Under the pieces are notes generated by a model that saw only the letters and a program-made list of their open reading frames with translations, ran no database searches and was not told the DNA's origin. Shown piece after piece: positions 8,243-17,039 of a stretch of 64,000 nt of DNA. The position numbers were made by a program, and so were the translations under genes. This DNA comes from UBA7672 sp965279085. Lineage in GTDB: Bacteria > Pseudomonadota > Alphaproteobacteria > Caulobacterales > Hyphomonadaceae. The stretch is from assembly GCA_965279085.1 (NCBI GenBank), contig OZ257149.1, positions 1,550,001 through 1,614,000 on the forward strand, written 5' to 3'. Position 1 is the first letter of the stretch, and each line of letters opens with the position of its first letter.

Positions 8243-8268
8243 TGGGTGTTGTGAGTTGACGAGTTCCC

Positions 8269-11200
8269 CTACTCCGCCGGTGTGTGCGGGACCGGGGGGT
8301 GCTTCTTGCCGTGGAGGAGTTCTTCATCCTCGGCGGTCGGCTTGGTCGTGAGGCGTTTGGCCCAGGGGCTGACCCGGCGTTCGACGCTGCTGACCAGCGA
8401 GTAGAGGACCGGCACCAGCACGAGCGACAGGATCGTCGAAGAGATCAGGCCGCCGATGACCGCGATGGCCATGGAGGTGCGGAAGCCCGCGCCTTCGCCG
8501 AGGCCGAGCGCCGTCGGCAGCATGCCCGCGGACATCGCGACCGTGGTCATGACGATCGGGCGCGCCCGTTCGCGGCAGGCGTCGATCAGCGCGTCATAGA
8601 CGTTGTTGCCGCGCTGTTCGGACTCGATCGCGAACTCGACGAGCAGGATCGCGTTCTTGGCGGCGATGCCGAGCAGCAGCACGAGGCCAATCATCACCGG
8701 CATGTCGATGGCCTTGCCGAAGAGCAACAGGGCCACGAATGCGCCGGTGAACGAGAGCGGTAGCGAGAACATGATGACGGTCGGTTTGAACACCGATTTG
8801 AAGAGCAGCACCATGACCGAGTAGATCAGCGCGATGCCGGAGAGCAGAGCGACGATGATGCCGCTGAACATCTCGTTCATCGCCTGTTCCTGGCCAACGC
8901 GCGCGCGGCTGACGACGGCATCGCCGGCCTTCTCGGCGGCGAAGATTTCCTTCATCGTCTTGGTGCCGTCGACGGCGCCGGTTGCGTCGCCCGAAGTGAC
9001 GCCAGGCGCGAAGTCGGCCTGAACGGCGGCCATGCGCTTGCGATCCATGCGCTGGATCACGCCCGGGCCGGCCTCGTAGGAGAGATCGGCAACGGCGTTT
9101 AGCGTCGTGGATCCGCCGCTGAGCGTCGGCACGCGGAGCTGTCCGAGCTGCGCCAGATCGCGACGGACATTGTCTGGCAGCCGGACACGGATCGCCAGGC
9201 GGCGTTCGCCTTCCGAGAATTTCGGCGTGTTCGCCTCGAAGTCGCCCGTGGTTGCGATCCTCGCCACCGACGCGATGGCGTCGGTCGAGACGTTGAGACG
9301 GGCGGCTTCCGCCGTGCGCGGACGAATGATCAGCTCGGGGCCCGGCGGGTCTGGCGAGAGACGCGGATTGCGGATGACGCTGTCGAGATCCTTCATCTCG
9401 TTCAGCAACGACATCTGCGTCTTGTCGAGGGCTGCGCCATTGTCGCTGGTGAGCAGGATGTTGACGTCGGAGCCAGTGGGACCGCCGCCGCTCATCAGCG
9501 CAGTGACGCGGATGTCCGGGATCTGGGCGAGCTGCGGACGGATGTGCTGCTTCAGCTCTTCCGTGTGCATCTTGTGGTGATCGTCCATCACCAGGATGGC
9601 CGAGCCGGATGTCATGCCCGCGCCGCCGCCGCCGCCATTGGCCGCAGCAGCCTGGCCGCCGGCGCCGCCGGAGCCGATCGTGATGAACACGTCTTTGGTG
9701 TCAGGTTGTTTCTCGAGCAGCTCGTTCAGCTGGACGGCTGACCGCTCCATCTGTTCACGCGTCGATCCCGGCGGGGCCGAGATGTTGAACATGATGTAGC
9801 CGGGGTCTTCCGTCGGAATGAAGCCAGCCGGCAGCGCCGCCGCGGAAACGACCGCGCCAGCCACGGCGAGGAAGCCGAAGATTGACGCGATCAGCCTGTG
9901 CTTGAGCGCCCAGCTCAACGTCTTCTCGTAGACGGCCGGAAGCTTGCGCGCGTCGATGTGATGCTTAGTCGGCTTGAGGAAGTAGGCCGCCATCAATGGC
10001 GACACGAAGCGCGCGACGAGTAGCGAGAACACCACGGCCACGGCGACGGTGATGCCGAATTCGATGAAGAACTGGCCCGGCATGCCGCCCATGAAGGACG
10101 TCGGCAGGAACACCACGACGATGGCGGCGGTGGTCGCGAGCACGGCGAGACCGATGGCGTCGGCGCCTTCCATGGCGGCGCGGAAGGGCGTGTAGCCCGC
10201 TAGCGTTCGCTTCTGGATGTTCTCGATCTCCACGATGGCGTCATCGACAAGGATGCCGATAACGAGCGTGAGCGCGAGCAGCGTGACGACGTTCAGCGAG
10301 AAGCCGAGCAGCGAGATGATCCAGAAAGTCGGGATCAGCGACAGCGGCATGGCCAGCGCGGCGATGACGGTGGCGCGCCAATCGCGCAGGAACAGGAAGA
10401 CGACGATCGCGGCGAGGATCATGCCCTCGATCAGCACGTCCTGCGTGGCGTGGAAGTTCGCCTTGGTGTCATCCGTGATCGAGAAGATCTTGGTGATCTG
10501 GAGCCCCGGATTGGATTTCTGCAGACGCTCGATCGCGGCGTAGGCGCCGTTTTCGACGTCGACTTCGGAGGCGGTGTCGACCTTGATGATGTCGAAGCCG
10601 ACGACCGGCCGGCCGTTCAGGCGCGCAAAGGAGCGGATTTCAGCCGAGCCGTCGCCGACATCGGCGACATCCGACAGGCGCACATAGCTCTGCCCGCCGC
10701 GCAGCGGGATGGACAGGTTGCCAAGTTCGCCGACCGTGGCGGTTTCGCCGATGACGCGCGTCGTGGTTTCAGCGCCGCCGACCTGTGTGACGCCGCCGCC
10801 ATAATTGCGATAGGAGCGCTGAAGCGCATTGTTCACGTCGGCCGCGGTGACGCCGATGGCGTCCATGCGGATCGGGTCGAGCGTGATGTTGATCTCGCGG
10901 TTGACGCCGCCGACGCGGCTCACCTGACCCACGCCCTTAACGGACTGGAGGTCGCGCGAAATGGTGTCGTCGATGAACCAGGACAGGTCCGTCTCGCTCA
11001 TCGTCGGGTGCGAGACCGCGAAGGTCATCAGCGAGCCGCCGGTGAAGTCGAGCGAGTTCACGATAGGCGGCTGGATCGCCGTTGGAAGCTGGTTTCGGAT
11101 CTGGTTGACGCGCTGTTCGACGTCATCCTTCGCCTTCTGGAGATCGGTGCCGATCTGGAACTGGATGATGGTGGTCGAGACGCCGAGCGTGACGCTGGAC

Positions 11201-11448
11201 TGCAGAACCTCGATGTTCGGCAGGCTGGCGATCGAGTTCTCGACGATGCGCGTGACCTGGTTCTCGAGTTCGGTCGGCGCCGCGCCTTCCTGCACGATGG
11301 TCGCGACGACCATCGGGAAGGAGATGTTCGGGAACTGCTTGATCGGCAGGCGCGAGTACGAATAGAGGCCCGCGACCATCAACAGCGTGAAGGCAACAAC
11401 GACGGGGATCGGGTTGCGGATGGCCCAGCTTGAAATCGGGAGGTTCAT
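8269..11448 (-). CDS. RND efflux pump, HAE1 (AcrB/MexB) family permease
   Basis: 1059 residues, a normal length. It is a proton-driven inner-membrane pump that takes hydrophobic or cationic compounds from the periplasm and membrane into an outer-membrane channel. It starts with the typical N-terminal SWAIRNPIPVVVAFTLL helix. The TM4 proton-relay pair is present in GILVDDAIVEIEN, and the TM10 Lys in GIAAKNAILLVEFA. A Gly/Ala-rich insert occurs near residue 600 in the periplasmic part. Its ATG is 15 bases after the adaptor stop, so the two are one operon, transcribed away from a TetR gene. No outer-membrane channel gene is adjacent; the NodT protein at 37.5 kb or another TolC could serve. Confidence 0.95.
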   Translation of the reverse strand: MNLPISSWAIRNPIPVVVAFTLLMVAGLYSYSRLPIKQFPNISFPMVVATIVQEGAAPTELENQVTRIVENSIASLPNIEVLQSSVTLGVSTTIIQFQIGTDLQKAKDDVEQRVNQIRNQLPTAIQPPIVNSLDFTGGSLMTFAVSHPTMSETDLSWFIDDTISRDLQSVKGVGQVSRVGGVNREINITLDPIRMDAIGVTAADVNNALQRSYRNYGGGVTQVGGAETTTRVIGETATVGELGNLSIPLRGGQSYVRLSDVADVGDGSAEIRSFARLNGRPVVGFDIIKVDTASEVDVENGAYAAIERLQKSNPGLQITKIFSITDDTKANFHATQDVLIEGMILAAIVVFLFLRDWRATVIAALAMPLSLIPTFWIISLLGFSLNVVTLLALTLVIGILVDDAIVEIENIQKRTLAGYTPFRAAMEGADAIGLAVLATTAAIVVVFLPTSFMGGMPGQFFIEFGITVAVAVVFSLLVARFVSPLMAAYFLKPTKHHIDARKLPAVYEKTLSWALKHRLIASIFGFLAVAGAVVSAAALPAGFIPTEDPGYIMFNISAPPGSTREQMERSAVQLNELLEKQPDTKDVFITIGSGGAGGQAAAANGGGGGAGMTSGSAILVMDDHHKMHTEELKQHIRPQLAQIPDIRVTALMSGGGPTGSDVNILLTSDNGAALDKTQMSLLNEMKDLDSVIRNPRLSPDPPGPELIIRPRTAEAARLNVSTDAIASVARIATTGDFEANTPKFSEGERRLAIRVRLPDNVRRDLAQLGQLRVPTLSGGSTTLNAVADLSYEAGPGVIQRMDRKRMAAVQADFAPGVTSGDATGAVDGTKTMKEIFAAEKAGDAVVSRARVGQEQAMNEMFSGIIVALLSGIALIYSVMVLLFKSVFKPTVIMFSLPLSFTGAFVALLLFGKAIDMPVMIGLVLLLGIAAKNAILLVEFAIESEQRGNNVYDALIDACRERARPIVMTTVAMSAGMLPTALGLGEGAGFRTSMAIAVIGGLISSTILSLVLVPVLYSLVSSVERRVSPWAKRLTTKPTAEDEELLHGKKHPPVPHTPAE

Positions 11449-11463
11449 GGGTCTGGCCCTTCC

Positions 11464-12633
11464 CTATTTGCCGCCGGGGGCGGCCGGCGTCGCGGCGACG
11501 CCCTCCTCGACAGGCTGGATGACGTCGCCGTCGAGCGTGAACGAGGCGCCGGAGGACAGCACGCGCGAACCCGCGGGCGGGCCTTCGACGAGCTGCACGT
11601 AGTCGCCCGTGCGCTCACCGAGCTTCACGCGGACCTGCGAGACCTTGTTGTCGGAGCTGACGAGCATAACGGACGGACCGCCCGACTCGTAGCGGATGGC
11701 GCTGGCCGGAACCGAGAGCACGCCGTTGGCGGACGCCGAACCGAAGCGGGCTTCGGCAAAGCTGCCGGGGCGGAGGATCTTGTCGAACGGCAGGGCGACG
11801 CGAGCGCGGCCGAGGCTGGTGTTCGCGTCGACGCGCGGGGAGATGAAGCGGACCTTGCCGCTGATCGTCTCGCCCGTGGAGAGCGTGACGGTGGCGGGGC
11901 TGCCCTCCTTGATGAGGGCGAGCTTCGCATCCGGCAGTTCGGCGTCGAGTTCGACGAGGCCGTCGCGTGCGATGCGAAAGTACGGGCCGGCGGCGCTGCC
12001 GGAGATGTCGCCGGGGCGAATGGTGCGCTGGAGGATCATGCCGGCGACGGGCGCGCGGAGCGTCATGCGCGACTGGCGCACTTTCATCTCGTTGACCGCG
12101 GCCTCGGAGGCGGCGAGCGACGCATTGGCGCCGGCCGTTTCCATGCGGCGCTGTTCGAGGAGTTCCTTCGAGAAGGCGCCTTCCTGTTCGAGCGACTCGG
12201 CGCGGGTGAGCTGGCTTTGCTTGAAGGCGAGGTTGGCCTTCTGCGTGGCGAGCGTGGCTTCGGCCTGCGCGATTTGCGCCTGCAGCAGCGCATCGTCGAG
12301 CTTGGCCATTGCCTGGCCCTGCTTCACCCAGTCGCCCTCGTCCACGTAGACGGCGGCGACGCGGTAGCCGGGAAGTTCGGATCCGACTGAGGCTTCCTCG
12401 CGGACGACGAGACGGCCAGTGGCGAGGAATTCGTCGGCGAGATCACGCAGCTCGACGCGCGTGACGCGCATGGCCTGCGTGTCGCCGGGGGCGGCTGGCG
12501 CGGTCGCAGCAGCAGTCGGATTGGCTGACTCCTCGGCAGGGGCCGGTTTGCCGCCGCATGCGTGCAGCGAGAGCATCATCAATCCACCGGCGGCAATGAC
12601 GGCCGCGGAGGTGAGGTTCTTGCGCGTGATCAT
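11464..12633 (-). CDS. RND efflux periplasmic adaptor (HlyD/AcrA family) lipoprotein
   Basis: 389 residues from the ATG at 12633, which has AGGA upstream; the open frame to 12903 adds a region that looks like leader and promoter. A signal peptide ends in a lipobox at LHAC (Cys26). Then come an Ala/Pro/Thr linker, the first lipoyl half (YVDEGDWVKQGQAMAKLD), a coiled-coil hairpin of about 70 residues, the second lipoyl half (RAPVAGMILQRTIRPGD), a beta-barrel (SPRVDANTSLGRARVALP) and the membrane-proximal domain. It bridges the pump to an outer-membrane channel. It is the first gene of the operon with the pump and is divergent from a TetR gene, the usual arrangement for a drug-inducible pump. 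Confidence 0.93.
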   Translation of the reverse strand: MITRKNLTSAAVIAAGGLMMLSLHACGGKPAPAEESANPTAAATAPAAPGDTQAMRVTRVELRDLADEFLATGRLVVREEASVGSELPGYRVAAVYVDEGDWVKQGQAMAKLDDALLQAQIAQAEATLATQKANLAFKQSQLTRAESLEQEGAFSKELLEQRRMETAGANASLAASEAAVNEMKVRQSRMTLRAPVAGMILQRTIRPGDISGSAAGPYFRIARDGLVELDAELPDAKLALIKEGSPATVTLSTGETISGKVRFISPRVDANTSLGRARVALPFDKILRPGSFAEARFGSASANGVLSVPASAIRYESGGPSVMLVSSDNKVSQVRVKLGERTGDYVQLVEGPPAGSRVLSSGASFTLDGDVIQPVEEGVAATPAAPGGK

Positions 12634-12999
12634 GTTCTTCTGTCCTTGCGCGTCCGGGGAGGCATTTTCGGCGTCTTCAATACGTTGGGAGTTGCGCGTC
12701 CGGACCTGTCCCCTCGTCGTGAAGACGATCGAGGACACCCAGTTGCGACCCGCCCCAACGGTTTTTCCGGCATGCGTGGCCGTATCGGCTTGAACGACAG
12801 GGCCGTCAGCCGAAAAATGGCCTATTTTCGGGGCATTAGCTGCCACGTCACATACAGCTTCGCCGCCGGCCGGGGTATTCTCGGGGAGGTCCATCACACC
12901 CAACTCGGAAACTCTGGCGTTTCCTTATCTCATAATGTTATAGACTGCAAAGATGGTGATCGCGTTAAGTCTATCACGTTTTGACTAGCCGGAGTGCGT
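12634..12999. promoter_or_regulatory. Divergent promoter region of RND operon and TetR gene
   Basis: 366 bases without a gene, AT-richer in its last 90 bases. Within 12940-12977 there are overlapping inverted repeats: ATAGACT (12940) with AGTCTAT (12968), and GTGAT (12956) with ATCAC (12973). These are candidate operators for the TetR protein. A CATAAT hexamer at 12931 could be a -10 box for the TetR side. The remainder, next to the adaptor, is ordinary leader-like sequence. Confidence 0.5.
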
Positions 13000-13605
13000 A
13001 TGCAGGCCATCCAGGAACCAGCCGATGCCGTTTCCCCCCGGGAGCGAATTCTGGCGGCGGCGCGCAAGATCTTCCTCGACGGCCAACCCGAGCACGCAAC
13101 CATGGACGCCGTGGCCCAGCAGGCCGGCATGTCCAAGAAGACCATTTATCGCGAGTTCAAGAGCCAGGTTGAGCTGCTCGGCGCCCTGCTGATGGAAAAC
13201 GTCGCGGACCTCGGCGCGTTTCCCGCGCCCAAGCCTTCCGACGACATCGAGCTGGAGCTCTACGGAATCCTCGTGCGGATGGTGACGCACTTCACCAGCC
13301 CGCGTTCCATGGCGCTGGCCCGCCTGATCATTTCGGAAGTGAGACGCTATCCCGAGCTGATGAACGCCGCGAAGCCGAAGGGTTTTCCACGCGAGATGCT
13401 CGCCAACTGGCTGGGCTCGCCGATCGTGCGCCAGAAATACCAGATCGAGGATCCGGACGACGCCGCCGCCATGCTGTTCGGCATGGTGATGCAGGACTCC
13501 GGGTTCAAACTGCTGGTCGTCAACAACGCGACGATGCCGCAGCACCTGATCGAGACGCGCGCGCGGCGGGCGGTGCAGATCTTCCTGCAGGGCGTGCGGA
13601 AGTAG
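13000..13605 (+). CDS. TetR/AcrR family regulator, probable RND-pump repressor
   Basis: 201 residues from the ATG at 13000, six bases after GGAG; a GTG two codons earlier is less well placed. The TetR_N domain is at about residues 12-60: RERILAAARKIFLDG, then TMDAVAQQAGMSKKTIYREFKSQ. The C-terminal half (IISEVRRYPEL, then the segment near MLFGMVMQDSGFKLL) resembles the AefR-like C-terminal domain often found in regulators of efflux pumps. It is divergent from the RND adaptor and pump, with inverted repeats in between. It most likely represses that operon and itself until a drug binds. The gene is followed 24 bases later by the DUF6644-like pair on the same strand. Confidence 0.9.
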   Translation: MQAIQEPADAVSPRERILAAARKIFLDGQPEHATMDAVAQQAGMSKKTIYREFKSQVELLGALLMENVADLGAFPAPKPSDDIELELYGILVRMVTHFTSPRSMALARLIISEVRRYPELMNAAKPKGFPREMLANWLGSPIVRQKYQIEDPDDAAAMLFGMVMQDSGFKLLVVNNATMPQHLIETRARRAVQIFLQGVRK

Positions 13606-13629
13606 GCCGGCGGGCACTGCGGGGACATC

Positions 13630-14334
13630 TTGTTTCACGATCTGCTTCAATGGCTGCAGGATGTGCCGGGCGCCGTGGATGGCGATCCGTCGACGTCGTG
13701 GAGCCAGCAGCTCGCCGGGTCGCTGCATCTGTGGGCGCTGATCGAGGGCACGCACGTGCTGTCGCTCATGCTGTTCGCCGGCACGATCCTGATGGTCGAC
13801 CTGCGCATGCTGGGCGTCGCGTTCAGGAACGTGCCTTACTCCACGCTGAACAATAAGGTGCTGCCGGTCACGATTGTCGGCTTCGTGCTCGTCATGCTGA
13901 CGGGGCTCGCGCTCTTCTTCTCGAACCCGCTGACCTATTACCACTCGGTCTGGTTCAGGGCGAAGATCGTCTTCCTGCTCATCGCGGCCGTGAACATCTT
14001 CTGGTTTCACTACCGCATCCAGAAAAGCCAGGCTGAGTGGGACGAGCGTCCGAACCCGCCCGCCGCCGTAAAACTGGCGGCAGGCGTTTCGCTCGCCTCA
14101 TGGATCTTTGTGATCGTGTTCGGGCGGCTGACGGCGTTCATGTTTTTCGAATGCTACAACATGGAGCCGGGTTCGTTCGGCTATGTCTTCGCCGAATGCG
14201 AGTCTGCGATGGGCGCAGATGAAGTGATCGAGGAAGAGCTCGTCGAGGAGCCCACCGACGACGCCGTGGAAGAGGCGGCCCCCGCCGAGGAGCCAGCCGA
14301 GCCGCCCGCTCAAACACCCCCGCCGCAGGAGTAA
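13630..14334 (+). CDS. DUF6644-like membrane protein with acidic C-terminal tail
   Basis: 234 residues from a TTG preceded by GGGGAC. About four to five membrane helices fill residues 25-175. The stretch LHLWALIEGTHVLSLMLFAG, then a DLRMLG segment, is what I associate with the DUF6644 family; the embedded His residues could be haem or metal ligands, but that is not shown. The last 55 residues are a low-complexity Glu/Ala/Pro tail on one side of the membrane. It is followed two bases later by a gene for a similar protein, and nearby lie genes for a large secreted protein and a DUF6152 protein that I know as frequent companions. No function is established. Confidence 0.65.
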   Translation: MFHDLLQWLQDVPGAVDGDPSTSWSQQLAGSLHLWALIEGTHVLSLMLFAGTILMVDLRMLGVAFRNVPYSTLNNKVLPVTIVGFVLVMLTGLALFFSNPLTYYHSVWFRAKIVFLLIAAVNIFWFHYRIQKSQAEWDERPNPPAAVKLAAGVSLASWIFVIVFGRLTAFMFFECYNMEPGSFGYVFAECESAMGADEVIEEELVEEPTDDAVEEAAPAEEPAEPPAQTPPPQE

Positions 14335-14336
14335 CG

Positions 14337-15185
14337 ATGAATTTCGCTACCCTGCTGCCCGATCTGAAACCGGCGCTCGACGCAATCGCTGCGACATGGC
14401 CGATGCCGCTGCTGAAATCGTCGAGCTGGGCGATGCCGGCGATCCTGTGCTGCCATGTGCTGGCGATCACTGTCCTTGGCGGGGCAACGGTGTTGCCGGG
14501 CCTGCGCCTGATGGGCGCGGGCATGAACACGGTGGCGCCGTCGACCATCGAGAAGAACGTGCGGCCTTGGCTGTGGGGCGCGCTGATCGTGCTTGCCATC
14601 ACCGGCCTGCTGATGGCGATGGCCAATCCGGTGAAGCTCTATCGGGCGCCTGCCTTCTTCGTGAAGGTGATCGCGCTGGTCCCTGCCCTGATCCTGTCCT
14701 TCGGCGTGGTGAGATCGATTGCCAGCCGCGATGGCGAAGTCACGCAACGGGTGCGGATACTGGCGGCGGTGTCCGCAGCGATCTGGCTCGCGGCTGTGCT
14801 GGCGTTCGGCACGTCCTATGGAGCGGCGCCGGGATCATTCCATGTGGTGAGCGTGGGATGGGTGATCGTGATGGCGCTGGGTTCGAACCTCACGCGCATC
14901 GCGCTGGGAGCGATCACGGCCGTCATCGTTGTCTGGATGGCGATGATGACCATGATCCTGCACAACCCGCTGGATGACTACGACCTCGTGATGGAAGTCG
15001 ACCGCTGGACGTTGCGCGTCACCGCGCTTGTGGTTGCAGGCTTCCTGCTGTGGGAGTTCGCCCGCAAGCGCGCAGACAACGAAGCGCCCGCATTCAACAG
15101 GCTCGTGGGCGTTCTCGCTATCCTCGCCTGGTTCACCGTCGCAGCAGCCGGCCGCTGGATCGGCCTCGGCGGCGCGGGCAGCTGA
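14337..15185 (+). CDS. Second DUF6644-like membrane protein
   Basis: 282 residues, ATG two bases after the previous stop. There are six to seven predicted membrane helices. The first helical pair contains AMPAILCCHVLAITVLGGAT followed by PGLRLMG, the same layout (His in helix, then a D/GLRLMG turn) as the upstream protein, so the two look like diverged paralogues, possibly a heterodimer. An FGTSYGAAPGSFH loop follows helix five. The gene ends at a strong bidirectional terminator. The role is unknown. Confidence 0.62.
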   Translation: MNFATLLPDLKPALDAIAATWPMPLLKSSSWAMPAILCCHVLAITVLGGATVLPGLRLMGAGMNTVAPSTIEKNVRPWLWGALIVLAITGLLMAMANPVKLYRAPAFFVKVIALVPALILSFGVVRSIASRDGEVTQRVRILAAVSAAIWLAAVLAFGTSYGAAPGSFHVVSVGWVIVMALGSNLTRIALGAITAVIVVWMAMMTMILHNPLDDYDLVMEVDRWTLRVTALVVAGFLLWEFARKRADNEAPAFNRLVGVLAILAWFTVAAAGRWIGLGGAGS

Positions 15186-15204
15186 CCGGATCACGCCAAA
15201 GAAA

Positions 15205-15240
15205 AAGGCCGCCCTCTTTCGAGAGCGGCCTTCTGTTTTT
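15205..15240. terminator. Bidirectional intrinsic terminator
   Basis: AAGGCCGC (15205-15212) pairs with GCGGCCTT (15225-15232), with a further CTC/GAG inside the loop. TTTTT follows at 15236-15240 on the plus strand and the A-run at 15198-15206 gives a U-run on the minus strand. It lies between convergent genes and can end both transcripts. Confidence 0.85.
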
Positions 15241-15254
15241 CGGTTCAGGATCGC

Positions 15255-16430
15255 TTACTCGCCTTCGGCCTCAAGCGCGGTATCGCGGCCGACGTTCATG
15301 CCGGCGAGGATGCCGGGGAGCGCGTAGTTGCCTTCATGGCACGCGTATTCGTAGACCTGCTCCTTCGAGAAGCGGAGCGGCATCTGGCCGGTCCAGGTCT
15401 GCGTGTAGCTGATCGGATCGATCACTTCGTACGTGTAGTCGATCTCGACGTCCGACACGCGGCGGAAGCGCTCGAGGATCTTGCCTTCCTTCGAGAGCGG
15501 AACGCGACCGCGCGCCTGAAGCGGGTGCGGGTTGCGCGTCTCGACGACGAGCGTGTCGCCTTCCCACCAGCCGATGGAGTCGCCGAACCATTGTTCGATG
15601 CTCTGCGGCAGGCGCGCTTCGGTCTCGCCCGGCTTCTGGATGCGGATGATGCGCGCATCGTGGTTCATCTCGATTTCGAGCAGGATGTGATCCGGCGTCT
15701 GCACGATGCGGACGTTGTTGTTGTACATCGCGTTGGTGAGCGGCGGGCCGCCCTGGTTCGCGAAGGAGACAAGGCAGCGGTCGCCGAGCGTGCGGACTTC
15801 CGGGCCCGTGTTGTCGACTGTGCGCGCCGAGGTCATGCGCGAACCGGCGGCGGTGTTACCGGCGCGGTTGTAGGGGATCTGGCCGTTGGCGGGTGAGGTG
15901 ATCCAGGAGGAGCGCCATTCGCCGTTGACGCGGCCGTATTCGGAGCCCGGGTCGATCCAGAAAGCGTTGTAGCCGGCGTCGGGGTTGCGATCCGTGAAGA
16001 TGCCCGAGTTCGGATCGGTGCGCTTCTGGCTGTCGCGCGCGGCCTGCGTGTACTGCGCCTTGTCGAGCAGCTCGTTGACCTTCTCGTTCGGGATCACCAG
16101 CGTGTCGACGTTGGCGCCGCCGCGGCCGCCACCGCGCGTCAGCGAGGTGAGCGAAGCGGTGGACCAGACGCCGCCTAGATCAGCCTGGCCCCAAGCTGTG
16201 CGCGGCGCTTTATAATTGGGATCCCACGGCTTGAGATCCTTGAAAAACGGGATCGGGCTTTCGTACGACTTCGTGCCGGCGATTGTCTTCGGACCTTCGA
16301 CCGGAGCCTTGCTGTCTTCGGCGTGCGCCACGCCGGAATTGGCGCCGATGCGCTGGGCCGATGCAGGCTGCACGACCAGCAGCGCCATCCCGATGGCGGC
16401 AACCGATGTAGCCAGATTCAGTTTCTTCAT
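15255..16430 (-). CDS. Secreted protein of unknown function, companion of DUF6152/DUF6644 genes
   Basis: 391 residues, start supported by GGAGGGAGCGAGGAC directly before the ATG. A Sec signal peptide ends at about PASAQ (residue 25). The mature protein has a DLGGVWSTASL motif near residue 83, then repeated WxGDxxxVE-like turns; the segment WFGDSIGWWEGDTLVVET at about 280-300 is the most distinctive. Trp-rich beta-strand character suggests a beta-sandwich or barrel in the periplasm or on the surface. Relatives with GxW and WWxGDTLVVET motifs are common in Acidobacteria and Hyphomonadaceae beside DUF6152 and DUF6644 genes (recollection, not searched). Its enzymatic activity, if any, is not known. 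Confidence 0.7.
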   Translation of the reverse strand: MKKLNLATSVAAIGMALLVVQPASAQRIGANSGVAHAEDSKAPVEGPKTIAGTKSYESPIPFFKDLKPWDPNYKAPRTAWGQADLGGVWSTASLTSLTRGGGRGGANVDTLVIPNEKVNELLDKAQYTQAARDSQKRTDPNSGIFTDRNPDAGYNAFWIDPGSEYGRVNGEWRSSWITSPANGQIPYNRAGNTAAGSRMTSARTVDNTGPEVRTLGDRCLVSFANQGGPPLTNAMYNNNVRIVQTPDHILLEIEMNHDARIIRIQKPGETEARLPQSIEQWFGDSIGWWEGDTLVVETRNPHPLQARGRVPLSKEGKILERFRRVSDVEIDYTYEVIDPISYTQTWTGQMPLRFSKEQVYEYACHEGNYALPGILAGMNVGRDTALEAEGE

Positions 16431-16582
16431 GTCCTCGCTCCCTCCAAGGCGTGAGGAAGGCTGCTGTGGCCCCGCCCTTCACGTTGCGGCAAGCTAGGGG
16501 GGAAGGTTGCGATTTGTCGAGCGGCGATAGACGTCCGGCAGGCCAAATCCGCGTGAGGTCGGAGGTTTATTCAGGGAAACCG

Positions 16583-16972
16583 TCAGCCTTGCCGGGGTTG
16601 CAGCGGCGACAGGCGCATCCAGACCCCTTCCCGCTCGGCCGGGCGGCGCTCGACCAGCAGGCGCGCGACCTGGCTGTCATCATGGAAGGCGGCCCCGACG
16701 GCACTGTCGAGCATCGCCTTGGCGAGGTTGTCGAGGTCCATGTGCGGCGGGTCGCCGGTGTATTCCATCGCGATCTCGGCGGACCAGTCGCCCCAGCGCG
16801 GACGCACGGGAAAATGCAGGCGGAAGAAGTCCTTGAGCAGCGGCTTGTAGTACTTCGCCTGCGTGGTGAGGCCTTCGACCTGCACCTCCAGCGCGCCGTC
16901 CTTTTCCAGCCGCGCGCGGACCTTGCCATGGCGTGTCCATGCGGGTGCGCCGGGGGATTCGTTCGCGTCCAA
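16583..16972 (-). CDS. RusA-like Holliday-junction resolvase family protein
   Basis: 129 residues from a TTG at 16972, with GAGG upstream. The central segment DLDNLAKAMLDSAVGAAFHDDSQV (shown here only as landmarks DLDN and DDSQV, about residues 79-102) matches the RusA family, where Asp residues bind the catalytic metal. RusA cuts four-way junctions and is best known from lambdoid prophages. Here there are no other phage genes nearby: the neighbours are a secreted protein and a divergent 2OG-Fe(II) oxygenase. The N-terminal 25 residues differ from E. coli RusA. The start is less certain than the family. Confidence 0.75.
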   Translation of the reverse strand: MDANESPGAPAWTRHGKVRARLEKDGALEVQVEGLTTQAKYYKPLLKDFFRLHFPVRPRWGDWSAEIAMEYTGDPPHMDLDNLAKAMLDSAVGAAFHDDSQVARLLVERRPAEREGVWMRLSPLQPRQG

Positions 16973-17039
16973 TGTGGCGCCTCGTGGACAGGGTCAGCTT
17001 GCCCGTATAGGCCAAGCGAAAGCTTTTGAAACGTGGTCC

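Larger units (their letters stand above)
7858..8268. other. Intergenic region, 411 bases, rich in inverted repeats
   Basis: No convincing gene. Three parts can be seen. First, 7869-7937 holds five GANTC pentamers and a long imperfect hairpin. Second, 8138-8185 holds two small hairpins with TTCG-type loops, GATGC-TTC-GCATC and CCGC-CTTCG-GCGG, the latter flanked by CCTCC/GGAGG. Such pieces are typical of dispersed alphaproteobacterial intergenic repeats. Third, a 10-base-pair stem lies at 8218-8242. The ORFs that cross this stretch are low-complexity reads through these repeats. Confidence 0.6.

Noticed and set aside
10450..11433. Long antisense frame over the RND pump gene
   Set aside because: It is the mirror of a gene with clear AcrB motifs; the translation is Arg/Asp-rich low complexity typical of antisense frames in GC-rich DNA.
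16583..16972. Prophage or integrated element around the RusA-like gene
   Set aside because: No integrase, capsid, terminase or repressor gene and no repeat ends are seen nearby.
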